Part shown: positions 26,854 to 35,348 of the stretch, piece after piece
Layout: the number at the start of each line of letters is the position of its first letter
Position numbering within the stretch: the stretch's first letter is position 1
Assembly (NCBI GenBank): GCA_947456505.1
Contig: CANGTC010000001.1
Span: 62,001 to 126,000 of the forward strand
DNA from: Beijerinckiaceae bacterium
GTDB lineage: Bacteria > Pseudomonadota > Alphaproteobacteria > Rhizobiales > Beijerinckiaceae
DNA length: 64,000 bases
Direction of reading: 5' to 3'
The notes under the pieces: model-generated
Seen by the model: the letters and a program-made list of their open reading frames with translations, nothing else
What the model was told of the DNA's origin: nothing
Databases searched by the model: none
Made by a program: the position numbers and the translations under genes

Positions 26854-28488
26854 ATGACCGGAAACGCCCGCACCCACGCGCCCCTCGATTTGCGCGAACA
26901 TCTCGCAAGGCTCGAGGCCAAGGGCCTGCTGACGCGCATCAATGAGCCCGTCAACAAGGACACCCAGCTTCATCCGCTGGTGCGCTGGCAATTCACCGGC
27001 GGCCTGCCCGAGAGCGCGCGCCGCGCCTTCATGTTCACCAATGTGTATGGCGCTGACGGACGCAAGTTCTCTTCGCCGGTCGTGGTGGGCGCGCTGGCCG
27101 CCAATCCCGAGATCTACGCCACCGGCATGGGCGTGAGCGTCGAAGAGATCGGCGATGTCTGGACCCGCGGCATCGCCTCGCCCATCGACCCCGTGAAGAT
27201 CGACAACCCGCCTTGTCAGGAGGTGGTCATCACTGGCGCTGATCTGCGCAAGCCCGGCGGCGGCCTCGCTTCGCTGCCGATCCCGGTCTCGACCCCGGGC
27301 TTCGATTCCGCCCCCTATTTCACCGCCACCCTTTGCACCACCAAGGATCCCGAGACCCACGTTCAGAACATGGGCACCTATCGGGCGGGCCTGAAGGCGA
27401 CCGACCGGCTTTGCGTGCGCATGGCCACGCGCCTGACGGGCGCAGGCGGCTACCAGCACTGGCTGAAATACAAGGAGCTGGGCCAGCCCATGCCCATCGC
27501 CATCGTGGTGGGCGCTGCGCCCATCGTCCAATATACCGGCCCGCAGAAGCTGGCGACCGACCTCGACGAAATGGCTGTGGCGGGCGGCCTCTCCGGCGCG
27601 CCCATCCGCACCTGCCGCGCCCTCACCGTCGATCTTGAGGTGCCTGCGGACGCGGAAATCGTGGTGGAGGGACTCATCGACACCGATTGCGTCGAGCCCG
27701 AAGGCCCCTTCGGCGAGAGCCACGGCTACATCGCCCTGGAAGAATTCAACATGTCCATGCGGGTGACGGCGATCACCCACCGGCGCGACCCCATTCTGGT
27801 CTCCATCGTCAGCCAGGTGACGCCCAGCGAATCCAGCGTCATGAAGAAGGTGGCCTATGAGCCACTCTATCTCCAGCACTTGAAAAAGACCCTGAACGTC
27901 AAGGGCTTGACCGGTGTCGTCATGCACGAGCCCCTGTCCAACCTGCGCCCCATCATCTTCCTGCAATTCGCCCCCAAGGCGATCCAGTCGGAGGTCTGGC
28001 GGGGATTGCAGGGCGCCTCCACCCTGCAGGCGCAATGCGGCAAGATCGTCATCGCAGTGACCAATGACGTGGACCCCCGCAATGCGGATGCGGTCTTCTG
28101 GTCCATGGCCTATCGTTCGAACCCCATCGAGGACCTTCTTGTGGTGCCCTATCGCTCTCGCAGCCATGGGCCAAAGTCCGAGAGCGGCGCCGCCAATTCG
28201 ACACTGCTCATCGACGCCACCGCCAAGAGCGTCATGCCCCCGCTGGCCCTGCCCGCCCGCCAATATATGGACGAGGCGCGCGAGATCTGGGAACGCATCG
28301 GCCTGCCGCCGCTCAGTCCGCAAGCGCCCTGGCATGGTGTGCATCTGGGCGACTGGGACGACCGCTGGGAGCGTTTCGCCCAGGCCGCCGCCAAGGGCGA
28401 ATGGGAACGCAACGGCGAAAACTCATTCCAGCGTCGCCGACCGGATGTGGCGCCAGAAACGCCGGTGCGTCGCGTCGAAAAGAACTGA
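26854..28488 (+). CDS. UbiD-family prenylated-FMN decarboxylase (copy 2)
   Basis: 544 residues from the ATG at 26854, matching the N-terminus of the copy at 3048; the long upstream frame is GC-rich shadow over the sulfurtransferase. LTRINEPVNKDTQLHPLVRW, TCRALTVDLEVPADAEIVVEG, EPEGPFGESHGY (catalytic acids) and SQVTPSESSVMKKVAYEPL align with copy 1 nearly block for block, so the two probably act on related acids. No ribosome-binding site of note precedes the ATG. Followed after 52 bases by a Bug gene. Confidence 0.92.
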   Translation: MTGNARTHAPLDLREHLARLEAKGLLTRINEPVNKDTQLHPLVRWQFTGGLPESARRAFMFTNVYGADGRKFSSPVVVGALAANPEIYATGMGVSVEEIGDVWTRGIASPIDPVKIDNPPCQEVVITGADLRKPGGGLASLPIPVSTPGFDSAPYFTATLCTTKDPETHVQNMGTYRAGLKATDRLCVRMATRLTGAGGYQHWLKYKELGQPMPIAIVVGAAPIVQYTGPQKLATDLDEMAVAGGLSGAPIRTCRALTVDLEVPADAEIVVEGLIDTDCVEPEGPFGESHGYIALEEFNMSMRVTAITHRRDPILVSIVSQVTPSESSVMKKVAYEPLYLQHLKKTLNVKGLTGVVMHEPLSNLRPIIFLQFAPKAIQSEVWRGLQGASTLQAQCGKIVIAVTNDVDPRNADAVFWSMAYRSNPIEDLLVVPYRSRSHGPKSESGAANSTLLIDATAKSVMPPLALPARQYMDEAREIWERIGLPPLSPQAPWHGVHLGDWDDRWERFAQAAAKGEWERNGENSFQRRRPDVAPETPVRRVEKN

Positions 28489-28540
28489 GCCCTCGCCAAG
28501 GCTTGCCATCGCCCCTGTGTCACATTGTCCGGAGCCGCCC

Positions 28541-29596
28541 ATGACCAGAGAGCCTGAATCAACAGGGCGCGCGAAAGCGTGGGTGAGCACGCTGGGCGCG
28601 GCCCTTCTTGTCGCAGGCGCACTCACGGACAAGGCGACGGCCCAGGGCGCCGAAGACCCGACCAAGACCCTCACCATGTTGGCGAGCCATGCGCCGGGCG
28701 GCGGCTATGACGCCTATGCGCGACTCTATGCGCGCCATGTCGGCCGCTTTCTGCCGGGCCAGCCCAACGTCGTCGTGCGCAACATGCCGGGGGCGGCGGG
28801 GGTGGTGATGGCGAATTTCGTGGCCTCGCAGGCGCCCCGCAATGGTTCGATGATAGGGCTGGGTCCCGGCTCGATGGCCACAGCGGCCCTGCTGGGTTCG
28901 CAGGGGGCGCGCTATGACTCACGCGAGTTCACCTGGGTAGGCAGCCTGAACAATGACATCTCCGTCACCGTCAGCCGCTCTGACTCGGCCGTCAGCACGC
29001 TGGAGGAGTTGTTCACCAAGGAATTGGTGGTGGGCGGCGCAGGCGCCTCCGACAATAGCGTTGTCTTCGCCACGATCCTGTCGCGCATGTTCGGCGCGAA
29101 GCTGAAACTGGTCGCTGGCTATAACGGCAGCGGCGACACTGTGATGGCGCTGGATCGCGGCGAGGTGCAGGGCATCGCCGGCTGGAACTATTCCTCCATC
29201 ACCACCATGCGGCCCGACTGGCTGCGCGACAAGAAGATCAACATCCTCCTGCAAATGTCGCTGACGCGCCATCCCGAACTGCCGCATGTCGCCACCATTC
29301 TGGAACTGGCGCGCGATGACCGCCAGCGCGAGATCCTGCGACTGATCTTCGCCCAAAGCCAGATGGGCCGCGTTGTCATGGGCCCGCCCGGAATTCCAAA
29401 AGCCATGGTGGAGGCCCACCGCACCGCCTTTGATCGCGTCCTGAAGGACCAGGAGTTCATCGCCGATGTGGAGAAGGTGCGGCTCGAAGTCAGCGGCCCA
29501 ATGACAGGCGCCGAAGTCGACCAATTGGTGACGAGCCTCTACCGGGCGACGCCGGACCGCATCAAAGAGGCGGGGGTTCTGCTGGGCGGGAATTGA
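28541..29596 (+). CDS. Bug/TctC-type periplasmic solute receptor (long, divergent type)
   Basis: 351 residues from the ATG at 28541 with GGAG seven bases upstream. Signal peptide ends near ATAQ. TLTMLASHAPGGGYDAYARL and LPGQPNVVVRNMPGAAGVVM are the long-type Bug blocks, very like the first gene of the same operon; the operon thus encodes two receptors of one subtype, possibly for two related acids. GPPGIPKAMVEAHRTAFDRVLKD is the usual late block. The operon ends here. Confidence 0.88.
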   Translation: MTREPESTGRAKAWVSTLGAALLVAGALTDKATAQGAEDPTKTLTMLASHAPGGGYDAYARLYARHVGRFLPGQPNVVVRNMPGAAGVVMANFVASQAPRNGSMIGLGPGSMATAALLGSQGARYDSREFTWVGSLNNDISVTVSRSDSAVSTLEELFTKELVVGGAGASDNSVVFATILSRMFGAKLKLVAGYNGSGDTVMALDRGEVQGIAGWNYSSITTMRPDWLRDKKINILLQMSLTRHPELPHVATILELARDDRQREILRLIFAQSQMGRVVMGPPGIPKAMVEAHRTAFDRVLKDQEFIADVEKVRLEVSGPMTGAEVDQLVTSLYRATPDRIKEAGVLLGGN

Positions 29597-29725
29597 GCCG
29601 AGTTCATCCACGCATGGAACGCTGCGATCCATCACAGAAACAGACGAACGGATTGCGGCCATCGCCCGTGACAAGAAGAGCTAACAGAGCGTCCGCGCAG
29701 CAAATGCCTGACCCTCAGACAAAAA

Positions 29726-29745
29726 GACGCCTGTGACTGGGCGTC
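29726..29745 (-). terminator. Possible intrinsic terminator, minus-strand orientation
   Basis: GACGCC and its complement (29726-29731, 29740-29745) around an eight-base loop. On the minus strand the stem is followed by TTTTTGTC, which is terminator-like; on the plus strand it is followed by A residues. It may block antisense transcription from the island. Confidence 0.4.
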
Positions 29746-29806
29746 AAAAACCCTCAACCGCTTTTACCTGTCACACTCCTTGAACAATTTTGTTACTCCG
29801 TCAAAA

Positions 29807-29877
29807 CCATCGAACGCCTCCTGCGCAGACAGGTATGATAACCCCACTTGCGCATGTACGGGCGAGGCGTTCGATGG
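29807..29877. repeat. 14-bp perfect inverted repeat with nested palindromes
   Basis: Arms CCATCGAACGCCTC at 29807-29820 and its exact complement at 29864-29877, separated by 43 bases. Inside, TGCGCA occurs at 29822-29827 and 29849-29854 and can pair to extend the hairpin. It lies 84 bases before the RuvB-like gene. Possible identities are a structured leader RNA, an operator, or the ends of a small mobile repeat. A second genomic copy would favour the last. Confidence 0.7.
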
Positions 29878-29960
29878 ACAGGCCTTCTGAGAAATCGCTT
29901 GCTAAGGCCATTCCTCCTAGGTTAACTGATTAACTTGTTGGGATGCCTCAGGAAGTACCG

Positions 29961-30728
29961 ATGTCCGCCGTAAATTTTGTAGGTCACTTCATCGAAGAAT
30001 GGTCTCGATCCCGGCATCATTGTCGCAATATTCTCATTGCGGGCGTTTTCGATGATCGCGCTTTGAAGAAAATCATCAAAAACACAGGTCAAACAAACAT
30101 TGTTTTTGTTTCGGGCGCCAGCTTAAAAAAATCAGTCGATATTGGCGTCGTATTAGCTGATATGGAACCAGACCAACTGCTGATCATTTCCCGACTCGAA
30201 GATGTTCCACAAGCAGTTCTGGATATTTTTATCGCGCTTTTCACCGGGAACAAAATCAATCTTCAGGTTGGCGATCCTCCGCGAGATGTGACAATCGACC
30301 TGCCGCATTTTTCGCTAATCTGCACGATTGGATCTAATTACAAATTTTCACGAGAAATATTTGAGATGTTCGATGTAAAGGTGCTCCTCGGAAATAACGT
30401 TGAGATTTCGACGGCTGTGAGCAAACCGGTCGAGACGAGCGGTACCAAAGTGCGGACTGACAAGTCCTTGACGCCAAAAATTTCCTTGGACTTCACCGTA
30501 ATTTCTCACGAAATGTCCATTATTCTTCGGATCGACTCCTATTTGGGCGAAAACCCCGACTGGTATCAAAGTATTTCTTACACCCCGGCAGATGAGCCCG
30601 GGGGAACCTACTCCGTTCTTGTGCGGGGCGGCACAAAAGATTTGGCGCAGGTCGTTTACGACAAGTTCAAATGGATTGGCCATCTGGCGATCGAGCATGA
30701 TGGCAAGGTCTTTATCGGTGGACTTTAA
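29961..30728 (+). CDS. Degenerate RuvB-like ATPase-domain protein with unknown C-terminal domain
   Basis: 255 residues from the ATG at 29961, with AGGA about ten bases upstream; an in-frame ATG six codons earlier has no such site. Residues ~10-140 follow the RuvB large ATPase domain in order: strand [31 protein letters not shown] (given in RuvB as [25 protein letters not shown]), then [23 protein letters not shown] (RuvB [25 protein letters not shown]). Walker A GPPGLGKTT is GVFDDRAL here, Walker B FIDEIH is IISRLE and the arginine-finger segment is REIFEMF, so ATP hydrolysis should be lost. Residues ~165-255 are not RuvB and I do not recognise them. The gene is AT-rich and stands alone. Confidence 0.8.
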   Translation: [255 protein letters not shown]

Positions 30729-30747
30729 TCGCAATCAGCGTTGCGAT
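30728..30747 (+). terminator. Hairpin at the end of the RuvB-like gene
   Basis: ATCGCAA and its complement around TCAGCG, starting at the last base of the stop codon. A second weak stem (30762-30777) followed by AGCTTTT lies just after. Together they could end the transcript. Confidence 0.45.
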
Positions 30748-31028
30748 GAATCTTGCTGATCCTTGCATCGGGGCAAGAGCTTTTGGGCAAAAAATTAGCT
30801 TGTATGTTTCGCCGACAGACCTGTCTCCCTTCATCAGTCGGCCCATCGCCGTCGATTGAACCTGCCTTACCTTGAGAACCGACGCTGGCGAGCGCCCATC
30901 CTGTTAGTTCATGACGCCTAGCGCGATCACCCATCATGAAGTAAGATTCGAAGCATACCAGCGGCGGCGGCGGATCAGCCAAAAGACTGACGGCCCCAAA
31001 ACGCCAGAACAGCTGGACAGGAGGGGAT
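30748..31028. other. Intergenic region before Bug > UbiD unit
   Basis: About 280 bases without a supported gene. A minus-strand frame crosses it but has no credible start or family. The only clear element is AGGAGGGG directly before the ATG at 31029. Confidence 0.5.
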
Positions 31029-32021
31029 ATGCCATTTCCACGCGTTAGACCGTTCGCTTGCGCTGCGCCAGCGGTGTTCGTAGCCTTTCTGGTGGCGTCC
31101 ATGGGCGCGGCGCTGGCGCAAAATTTTCCGACAAGGCAGATCAATGTGATTGTTGGGACCGCTCCCGGGGACCCCGGCGATATGGTAGCCCGGTTAATCC
31201 AGAATCGCATGGTTGAGCGCCTCGGCCAGTCCTGGGTTGTGGACAATCGGGCGGCCGCCTCCGGGAAGATAGGCTCCCAGGCCGTCGCCCGTTCCACGCC
31301 CGACGGGCATACCCTGCTTGTGGTTCTTTCAGCCCATGCGGTCAATCCTGCGGGGGCCATGGAATTGCCCTATGACACGGCGCGCGATTTTGCGGGCATT
31401 TCGCTCATTGCGCGCCAACCGATGATCGTGGCGGTGCATCCCTCCGTCAAAGGCGCCAACCTCAAGGAATTCATTGCGGCCGCGCGCGCCAATCCCTCGG
31501 CGAAGATCGCCTATTCGTCGCCGGGCGTCGGCACGCTCAGCTTTCTCGTCGGCGAACAGATTGTGCGACGCGGCGGAATCGAGATGCCGCATGCGCCCTT
31601 CCGGGGCGGCGCGCCTGCGGTCCAGGCGTTGCTCGCGAACGAAGTCCAACTCACCGCCCTGATCCCGGCGATCCTGATGCCCCATATCAACTCCGGCGCC
31701 ATACGCCCCATCGCGGTCACGTCTGACAAGCGCCTGCCAGACCTCCCGGATGTTCCGACCCTGCGGGAAATGGATTTCGACATCCCGGCGATTTACAACT
31801 GGATCGGCTTTTTCGCGCCCGCTGCGACCCCGCCAGCCACGATCAACCATCTCAATGCGGAAATCAACGCCGCCTTGAAAGAACCTGCGACAGCCAAATG
31901 GCTGGCGGACTCCGGGTTTGAAACCGTGGCTTCCTCGCCTGCGGAACTTGATCGGTTCGTGGTCAACGAAATCGACCGTTGGCGCAGCTTCGCCCGGGAA
32001 TTCAACGTGCGTTTTGACTGA
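31029..32021 (+). CDS. Bug/TctC periplasmic solute receptor (classical)
   Basis: 330 residues with a strong AGGAGGGG ribosome-binding site. Signal peptide ends near AALAQ. FPTRQINVIVGTAPGDPGDM is a slightly altered Bug first strand and loop (VGTAPGDPGD in place of VPFAPGGxxD), so the carboxylate pocket may differ. VVDNRAAASGKIGSQAVARS and PTLREMDFDIPAIYNWIGFF are family blocks. A UbiD gene follows after 137 bases on the same strand. Confidence 0.9.
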   Translation: MPFPRVRPFACAAPAVFVAFLVASMGAALAQNFPTRQINVIVGTAPGDPGDMVARLIQNRMVERLGQSWVVDNRAAASGKIGSQAVARSTPDGHTLLVVLSAHAVNPAGAMELPYDTARDFAGISLIARQPMIVAVHPSVKGANLKEFIAAARANPSAKIAYSSPGVGTLSFLVGEQIVRRGGIEMPHAPFRGGAPAVQALLANEVQLTALIPAILMPHINSGAIRPIAVTSDKRLPDLPDVPTLREMDFDIPAIYNWIGFFAPAATPPATINHLNAEINAALKEPATAKWLADSGFETVASSPAELDRFVVNEIDRWRSFAREFNVRFD

Positions 32022-32106
32022 TCAGCCGGACCGCTCAAATCTGTCGAAGCTGCGGCAGGACTTTGCAGGGAGCTTTGAGACCTATAGTGTCTGGCGAATA
32101 ATTAAT

Positions 32107-32132
32107 GCGCCGCCCGCACCTTCGAGCGGCGC
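32107..32132 (+). promoter_or_regulatory. GC-rich hairpin upstream of UbiD copy 3
   Basis: GCGCCGC and its complement (32107-32113, 32126-32132) around a 12-base loop, 26 bases before the UbiD ATG. It may be an intercistronic mRNA structure or a weak terminator of the Bug gene. Confidence 0.35.
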
Positions 32133-32158
32133 GACAACTTCAGCGATAGGGTGGAAGC

Positions 32159-33769
32159 ATGAGCGGGACTGGAATGCTGGGGCGTGAGTTCGATTTTGAG
32201 AAATTCCGCCTGCGCAAATTCGTCGATCGACTGATCGACTTGGACGAGGTGGAAGTCCGCACCGAACCAACGCCGCTGACGGCACTGAGCGAAATCATCG
32301 AGAACACGCAGAAGGCCGTGTTGTTTAAACAGGCTGGCCCGGAGCGCGTCGAACTCATCGCCAAAGCGGCGGGCAGCCGCAAGCGGCTCATCGCAGCCTT
32401 CGATTCGACGCCGGAGAAGGTTTACGAGGAATTCCTCAATCGCTCCGCGAACCCAAAAAAATCAGTGGAGGTTCCTTCCGACGAGGCGCCGGTCCACGCC
32501 ATCAAGATCACCGGCAAGGACGTCGATCTCACGAAGCTGCCGTTTCATCCCCAACATGAATTCGATGGAAGCTGCTACATCAGCTCCGGCATCGATTATG
32601 TGATCGACCCCGCCACGGGCCGCTCCAACGTGGGCAGTCGTCGCTTGTCCCTGCGCAATCGCTACCAGACCGGCACGAACATCACCGCGCCGTCGGATCT
32701 GAAACGCATCTATGAGGCCTGCGCCAAAAGGGGCGAAAGGCTTCCGGTCACCTTCACCATCGGCTCGCATCCGCTCGATTTCATCGCCGCGACCACCCGT
32801 CTTCAAGGCGACGAACATCATATGGTCTCGACCATGCGCGGAGAATCCGCGCCTCTTGTGAAAAGCCTGACCAACAACGTGCTCGTGCCTGCCGACGCTG
32901 AAATCACCCTCGAAGGCTATTTTGACGAGCGCGGCTATTGTGAGCCAGAGGGTCCCTTTGGCGAATACATGGGCTATTATGGGGCCATCCATATGGACCC
33001 CGTGTTCACATGCACCGCGATCACGATGCGCAAGGACGTGATGCACCAGACCCTGCAGCACGGAACGGCTTTCGCTCTCGACCAGACGGACGCCGCCTGC
33101 ATGACCGAACTGCGCGTCGAGGCGACCGCCATGCGCATTCTCAAAACTGTCTGCCGCGAACCTATCGCCGTGAGCTCGCGTTCACTTTCAGGCGGCTCGG
33201 GTACGCTGCGCGTTTCCATGCGTCAGCATAGCCACGGCGAGGCCCGCAACGCCATGCTCTCGATTTTCGGCGCGATCCGTCAGATCAAGACGATTTACGT
33301 TTTCGATGAAGACATCGACATTCACAACGAAAGACAGATCGAGTGGGCCATGGGCACCCGTTTCCAGGCTGATCAGGACATCGTGATGGTGCAGGGCATG
33401 ATGGGCATGCCCATGGATCCCTCGCTTGATGGTCGGCGCACCGGCGCCAAGGTGGGCTTTGACTGCACGCGTCCCTTCGGCAAGGGCCACGAGATCATCC
33501 ATACCCGCTGCGCCGCCAAGGCCTTCCGCGGGCAAGCCCGCTACCAGACTGTCGAGCAGGCTCTTGAGGCGAGTCCACTATTTTATTCCCATATTGTTGA
33601 GGCCGTGGGCAGCACGGACGGCCGCGAAGTCGCCGCGGCGCTCGACGACTTGCGAAATCAGGGGAAACTTGGGCGTGACCGGGATGGCCGTTACCATCTC
33701 GCCAAGGCGACGCCGGGGACGACCGGCATTGTCGGAGACCTCTATCACGATCCCAATCACGGAACCTAG
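32159..33769 (+). CDS. UbiD-family prenylated-FMN decarboxylase (copy 3, divergent)
   Basis: 536 residues, complete. SSGIDYVIDPATGRSNVGSRR, TFTIGSHPLDFIAATTRL, EPEGPFGEYMGYYG (catalytic acids) and VFTCTAITMRKDVMHQTL show a UbiD fold, but the sequence differs clearly from copies 1 and 2 throughout, for example in the N-terminal KFRLRKFVDRLIDLDEVEV. It therefore belongs to another UbiD subgroup and should take a different acid. Its Bug neighbour, at 31029, is also of a different type from those beside copies 1 and 2. Requires UbiX from elsewhere. Confidence 0.9.
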   Translation: MSGTGMLGREFDFEKFRLRKFVDRLIDLDEVEVRTEPTPLTALSEIIENTQKAVLFKQAGPERVELIAKAAGSRKRLIAAFDSTPEKVYEEFLNRSANPKKSVEVPSDEAPVHAIKITGKDVDLTKLPFHPQHEFDGSCYISSGIDYVIDPATGRSNVGSRRLSLRNRYQTGTNITAPSDLKRIYEACAKRGERLPVTFTIGSHPLDFIAATTRLQGDEHHMVSTMRGESAPLVKSLTNNVLVPADAEITLEGYFDERGYCEPEGPFGEYMGYYGAIHMDPVFTCTAITMRKDVMHQTLQHGTAFALDQTDAACMTELRVEATAMRILKTVCREPIAVSSRSLSGGSGTLRVSMRQHSHGEARNAMLSIFGAIRQIKTIYVFDEDIDIHNERQIEWAMGTRFQADQDIVMVQGMMGMPMDPSLDGRRTGAKVGFDCTRPFGKGHEIIHTRCAAKAFRGQARYQTVEQALEASPLFYSHIVEAVGSTDGREVAAALDDLRNQGKLGRDRDGRYHLAKATPGTTGIVGDLYHDPNHGT

Positions 33770-33844
33770 GGACTGTCCTCGGTCAACGCCAGCGCCGCAA
33801 CTGACTGACGAGGCTCAGATCACGGTGGATCAGCGACTGCCGGG

Positions 33845-33862
33845 AGGGTCTTGAAGGACCCT
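33845..33862 (+). terminator. Weak hairpin after UbiD copy 3
   Basis: AGGGTC and its complement around TTGAAG, 75 bases after the UbiD stop, without a T tract. It is in the right place for a terminator but structurally weak. Confidence 0.3.
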
Positions 33863-34007
33863 TCGGGATTGCAGGGCGTCCAGTGGTCCGCCTCTATTTC
33901 AGGCATTTGCCTTCCCCGACCTCAGCCATCCGCCAGCGAAGCATGAATTTCGCGCTTGCGCCATACAGGTTCGTTTGCAACCCTGCCCGGCAGGAAGGGG
34001 ATTCTTG

Positions 34008-35348
34008 ATGCGTGAATGGATCAAATCGCCGCTGGCCATTCTGGCGCAGGGCGCCGAAGGCGGAGTGGTCGTCGATCATGGCGTGATTGTGGAACTGGTG
34101 CCCTCTGGCGGACGCCCTTTGGCGCCCGTGGACGCCACCTTCGACGCCTCACGTCACGTGGTGCTGCCTGGGCTGGTGAACACCCATCACCACATGTTCC
34201 AGACCATGACGCGGGCCCATCCCCAGGCGATCAACAAGGAGCTGTTCCCCTGGCTTCAAGCGCTATTTCCCATCTGGTCCCGCCATGTGAACCCGCACAA
34301 TTTCCGTCTCGCCACACGGCTGGCGCTGACGGAGCTTTTGATGTCCGGCTGCACCTGCGTCTCGGATCATCAATATTTCTTCCCCCCGGGCCTTGAGTCC
34401 GCCATGGACATTCAGGCTGAGGAGGCGGCGGCGCTGGGCATCCGGATGACGCTCACGCGCGGGTCCCTCAATCTGACTGTGGAGGAGGGCGGCAATGCAG
34501 TGGCCGGCTCCGTGCAGGATCAAGATGCGGTTCTGGCGGATTGCGAGCGGGTGATCGGACGCTACCATGACCGGTCGCCGGGTGCGATGCTTCAGGTGGC
34601 GCTGGCCCCATGCGCGCCGTTCAACGTCACCAAAAGCCTCATGATCGAGACGGCGGCGCTGGCGGAAAAGCATGATTGTCGGCTGCATACTCATCTGGCT
34701 GAAACCCGTGATGAGGTGGACTATTGCCGCTCCAAATTCCAGTGTCGCCCGGTGGATTATCTGGAGGATGCGGGCTGGATGAATGAGCGCGTCTGGCTGG
34801 CCCATGGCATCCATTTCAATGACGATGAGGTGAAGCGATTGGGCAAGGCGCGGGTGGGCGTATGCCATTGCCCGACCTCCAACATGGTGCTGGCCTCAGG
34901 CCAATGTCGCACTCGGGAGCTTGAAGCGGCGGGCTCGCCTGTGGGCCTGGGCGTCGATGGCTCGGCCTCCAATGACAATTCCAATCTCATGGAAGGCTTG
35001 CGCCACGCCATGATGATCAACCGGCTCACCTATGACGCCACCGTCACGCATTTCGACGCCTTTCGCTGGGCGACCGAGGGCTCGGCCGCGTGCCTTGGCC
35101 GTGACGACATTGGCGCCATAGCAGTTGGCAAACAAGCGGATCTGGCCTTCTACACGCTGGACGAGTTGCGTTTCTCCGGTGCGGGCGACCCGCTGGCGGC
35201 CCTCGTTCTCTGCGGCGCCCACTCTGCCGACAGGGTCATGATAAAAGGCGCATGGCGCGTCGTGGACGCACTGCCAATTGGCGTCGATCTCGCCCGTCTG
35301 CGGCGCGAGCATGGGGAAGCCGCCAAGGCGTTTCTGGAGCTTCTTTGA
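34008..35348 (+). CDS. Amidohydrolase, 8-oxoguanine deaminase / TrzN-AtzA group
   Basis: 446 residues from the ATG at 34008, with AGGAAGGGG upstream; the longer frame begins at a TTG without support. Metal ligands are His60 and His62 (NTHHHMFQTMTR), a later His in LHTHLAET, another in LAHGIHF and the Asp in GLGVDGSASND. This pattern is that of the subtype III amidohydrolases that deaminate or dechlorinate purine, pyrimidine and triazine rings. HHMFQTMTRA is close to characterised 8-oxoguanine deaminases. Cytoplasmic. It may give nitrogen from a heterocycle. Monocistronic as far as can be seen. Confidence 0.88.
   Translation: MREWIKSPLAILAQGAEGGVVVDHGVIVELVPSGGRPLAPVDATFDASRHVVLPGLVNTHHHMFQTMTRAHPQAINKELFPWLQALFPIWSRHVNPHNFRLATRLALTELLMSGCTCVSDHQYFFPPGLESAMDIQAEEAAALGIRMTLTRGSLNLTVEEGGNAVAGSVQDQDAVLADCERVIGRYHDRSPGAMLQVALAPCAPFNVTKSLMIETAALAEKHDCRLHTHLAETRDEVDYCRSKFQCRPVDYLEDAGWMNERVWLAHGIHFNDDEVKRLGKARVGVCHCPTSNMVLASGQCRTRELEAAGSPVGLGVDGSASNDNSNLMEGLRHAMMINRLTYDATVTHFDAFRWATEGSAACLGRDDIGAIAVGKQADLAFYTLDELRFSGAGDPLAALVLCGAHSADRVMIKGAWRVVDALPIGVDLARLRREHGEAAKAFLELL

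Larger units (their letters stand above)
29597..29960. other. AT-rich intergenic region with large inverted repeat
   Basis: About 360 bases without a gene. It holds a hairpin at 29726-29745 followed by A residues (a T run on the minus strand), a 14-bp perfect inverted repeat at 29807-29877, and GTTAA/TTAAC arms at 29921-29934 just before the RuvB-like gene. Confidence 0.6.

Noticed and set aside
26767-28344. 525-residue minus-strand frame opposite UbiD copy 2
   Set aside because: Antisense shadow of a strongly supported UbiD gene, with no ribosome-binding site and no recognisable domain.
29597-30748. Insertion sequence or transposon
   Set aside because: The inverted repeat and AT-rich gene suggest a foreign segment, but no transposase, target duplication or second repeat copy is visible.
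30725-31360. 211-residue minus-strand frame between the RuvB-like gene and Bug
   Set aside because: Half of it is antisense to the Bug signal and first domain; the rest is unremarkable, with no start signal.
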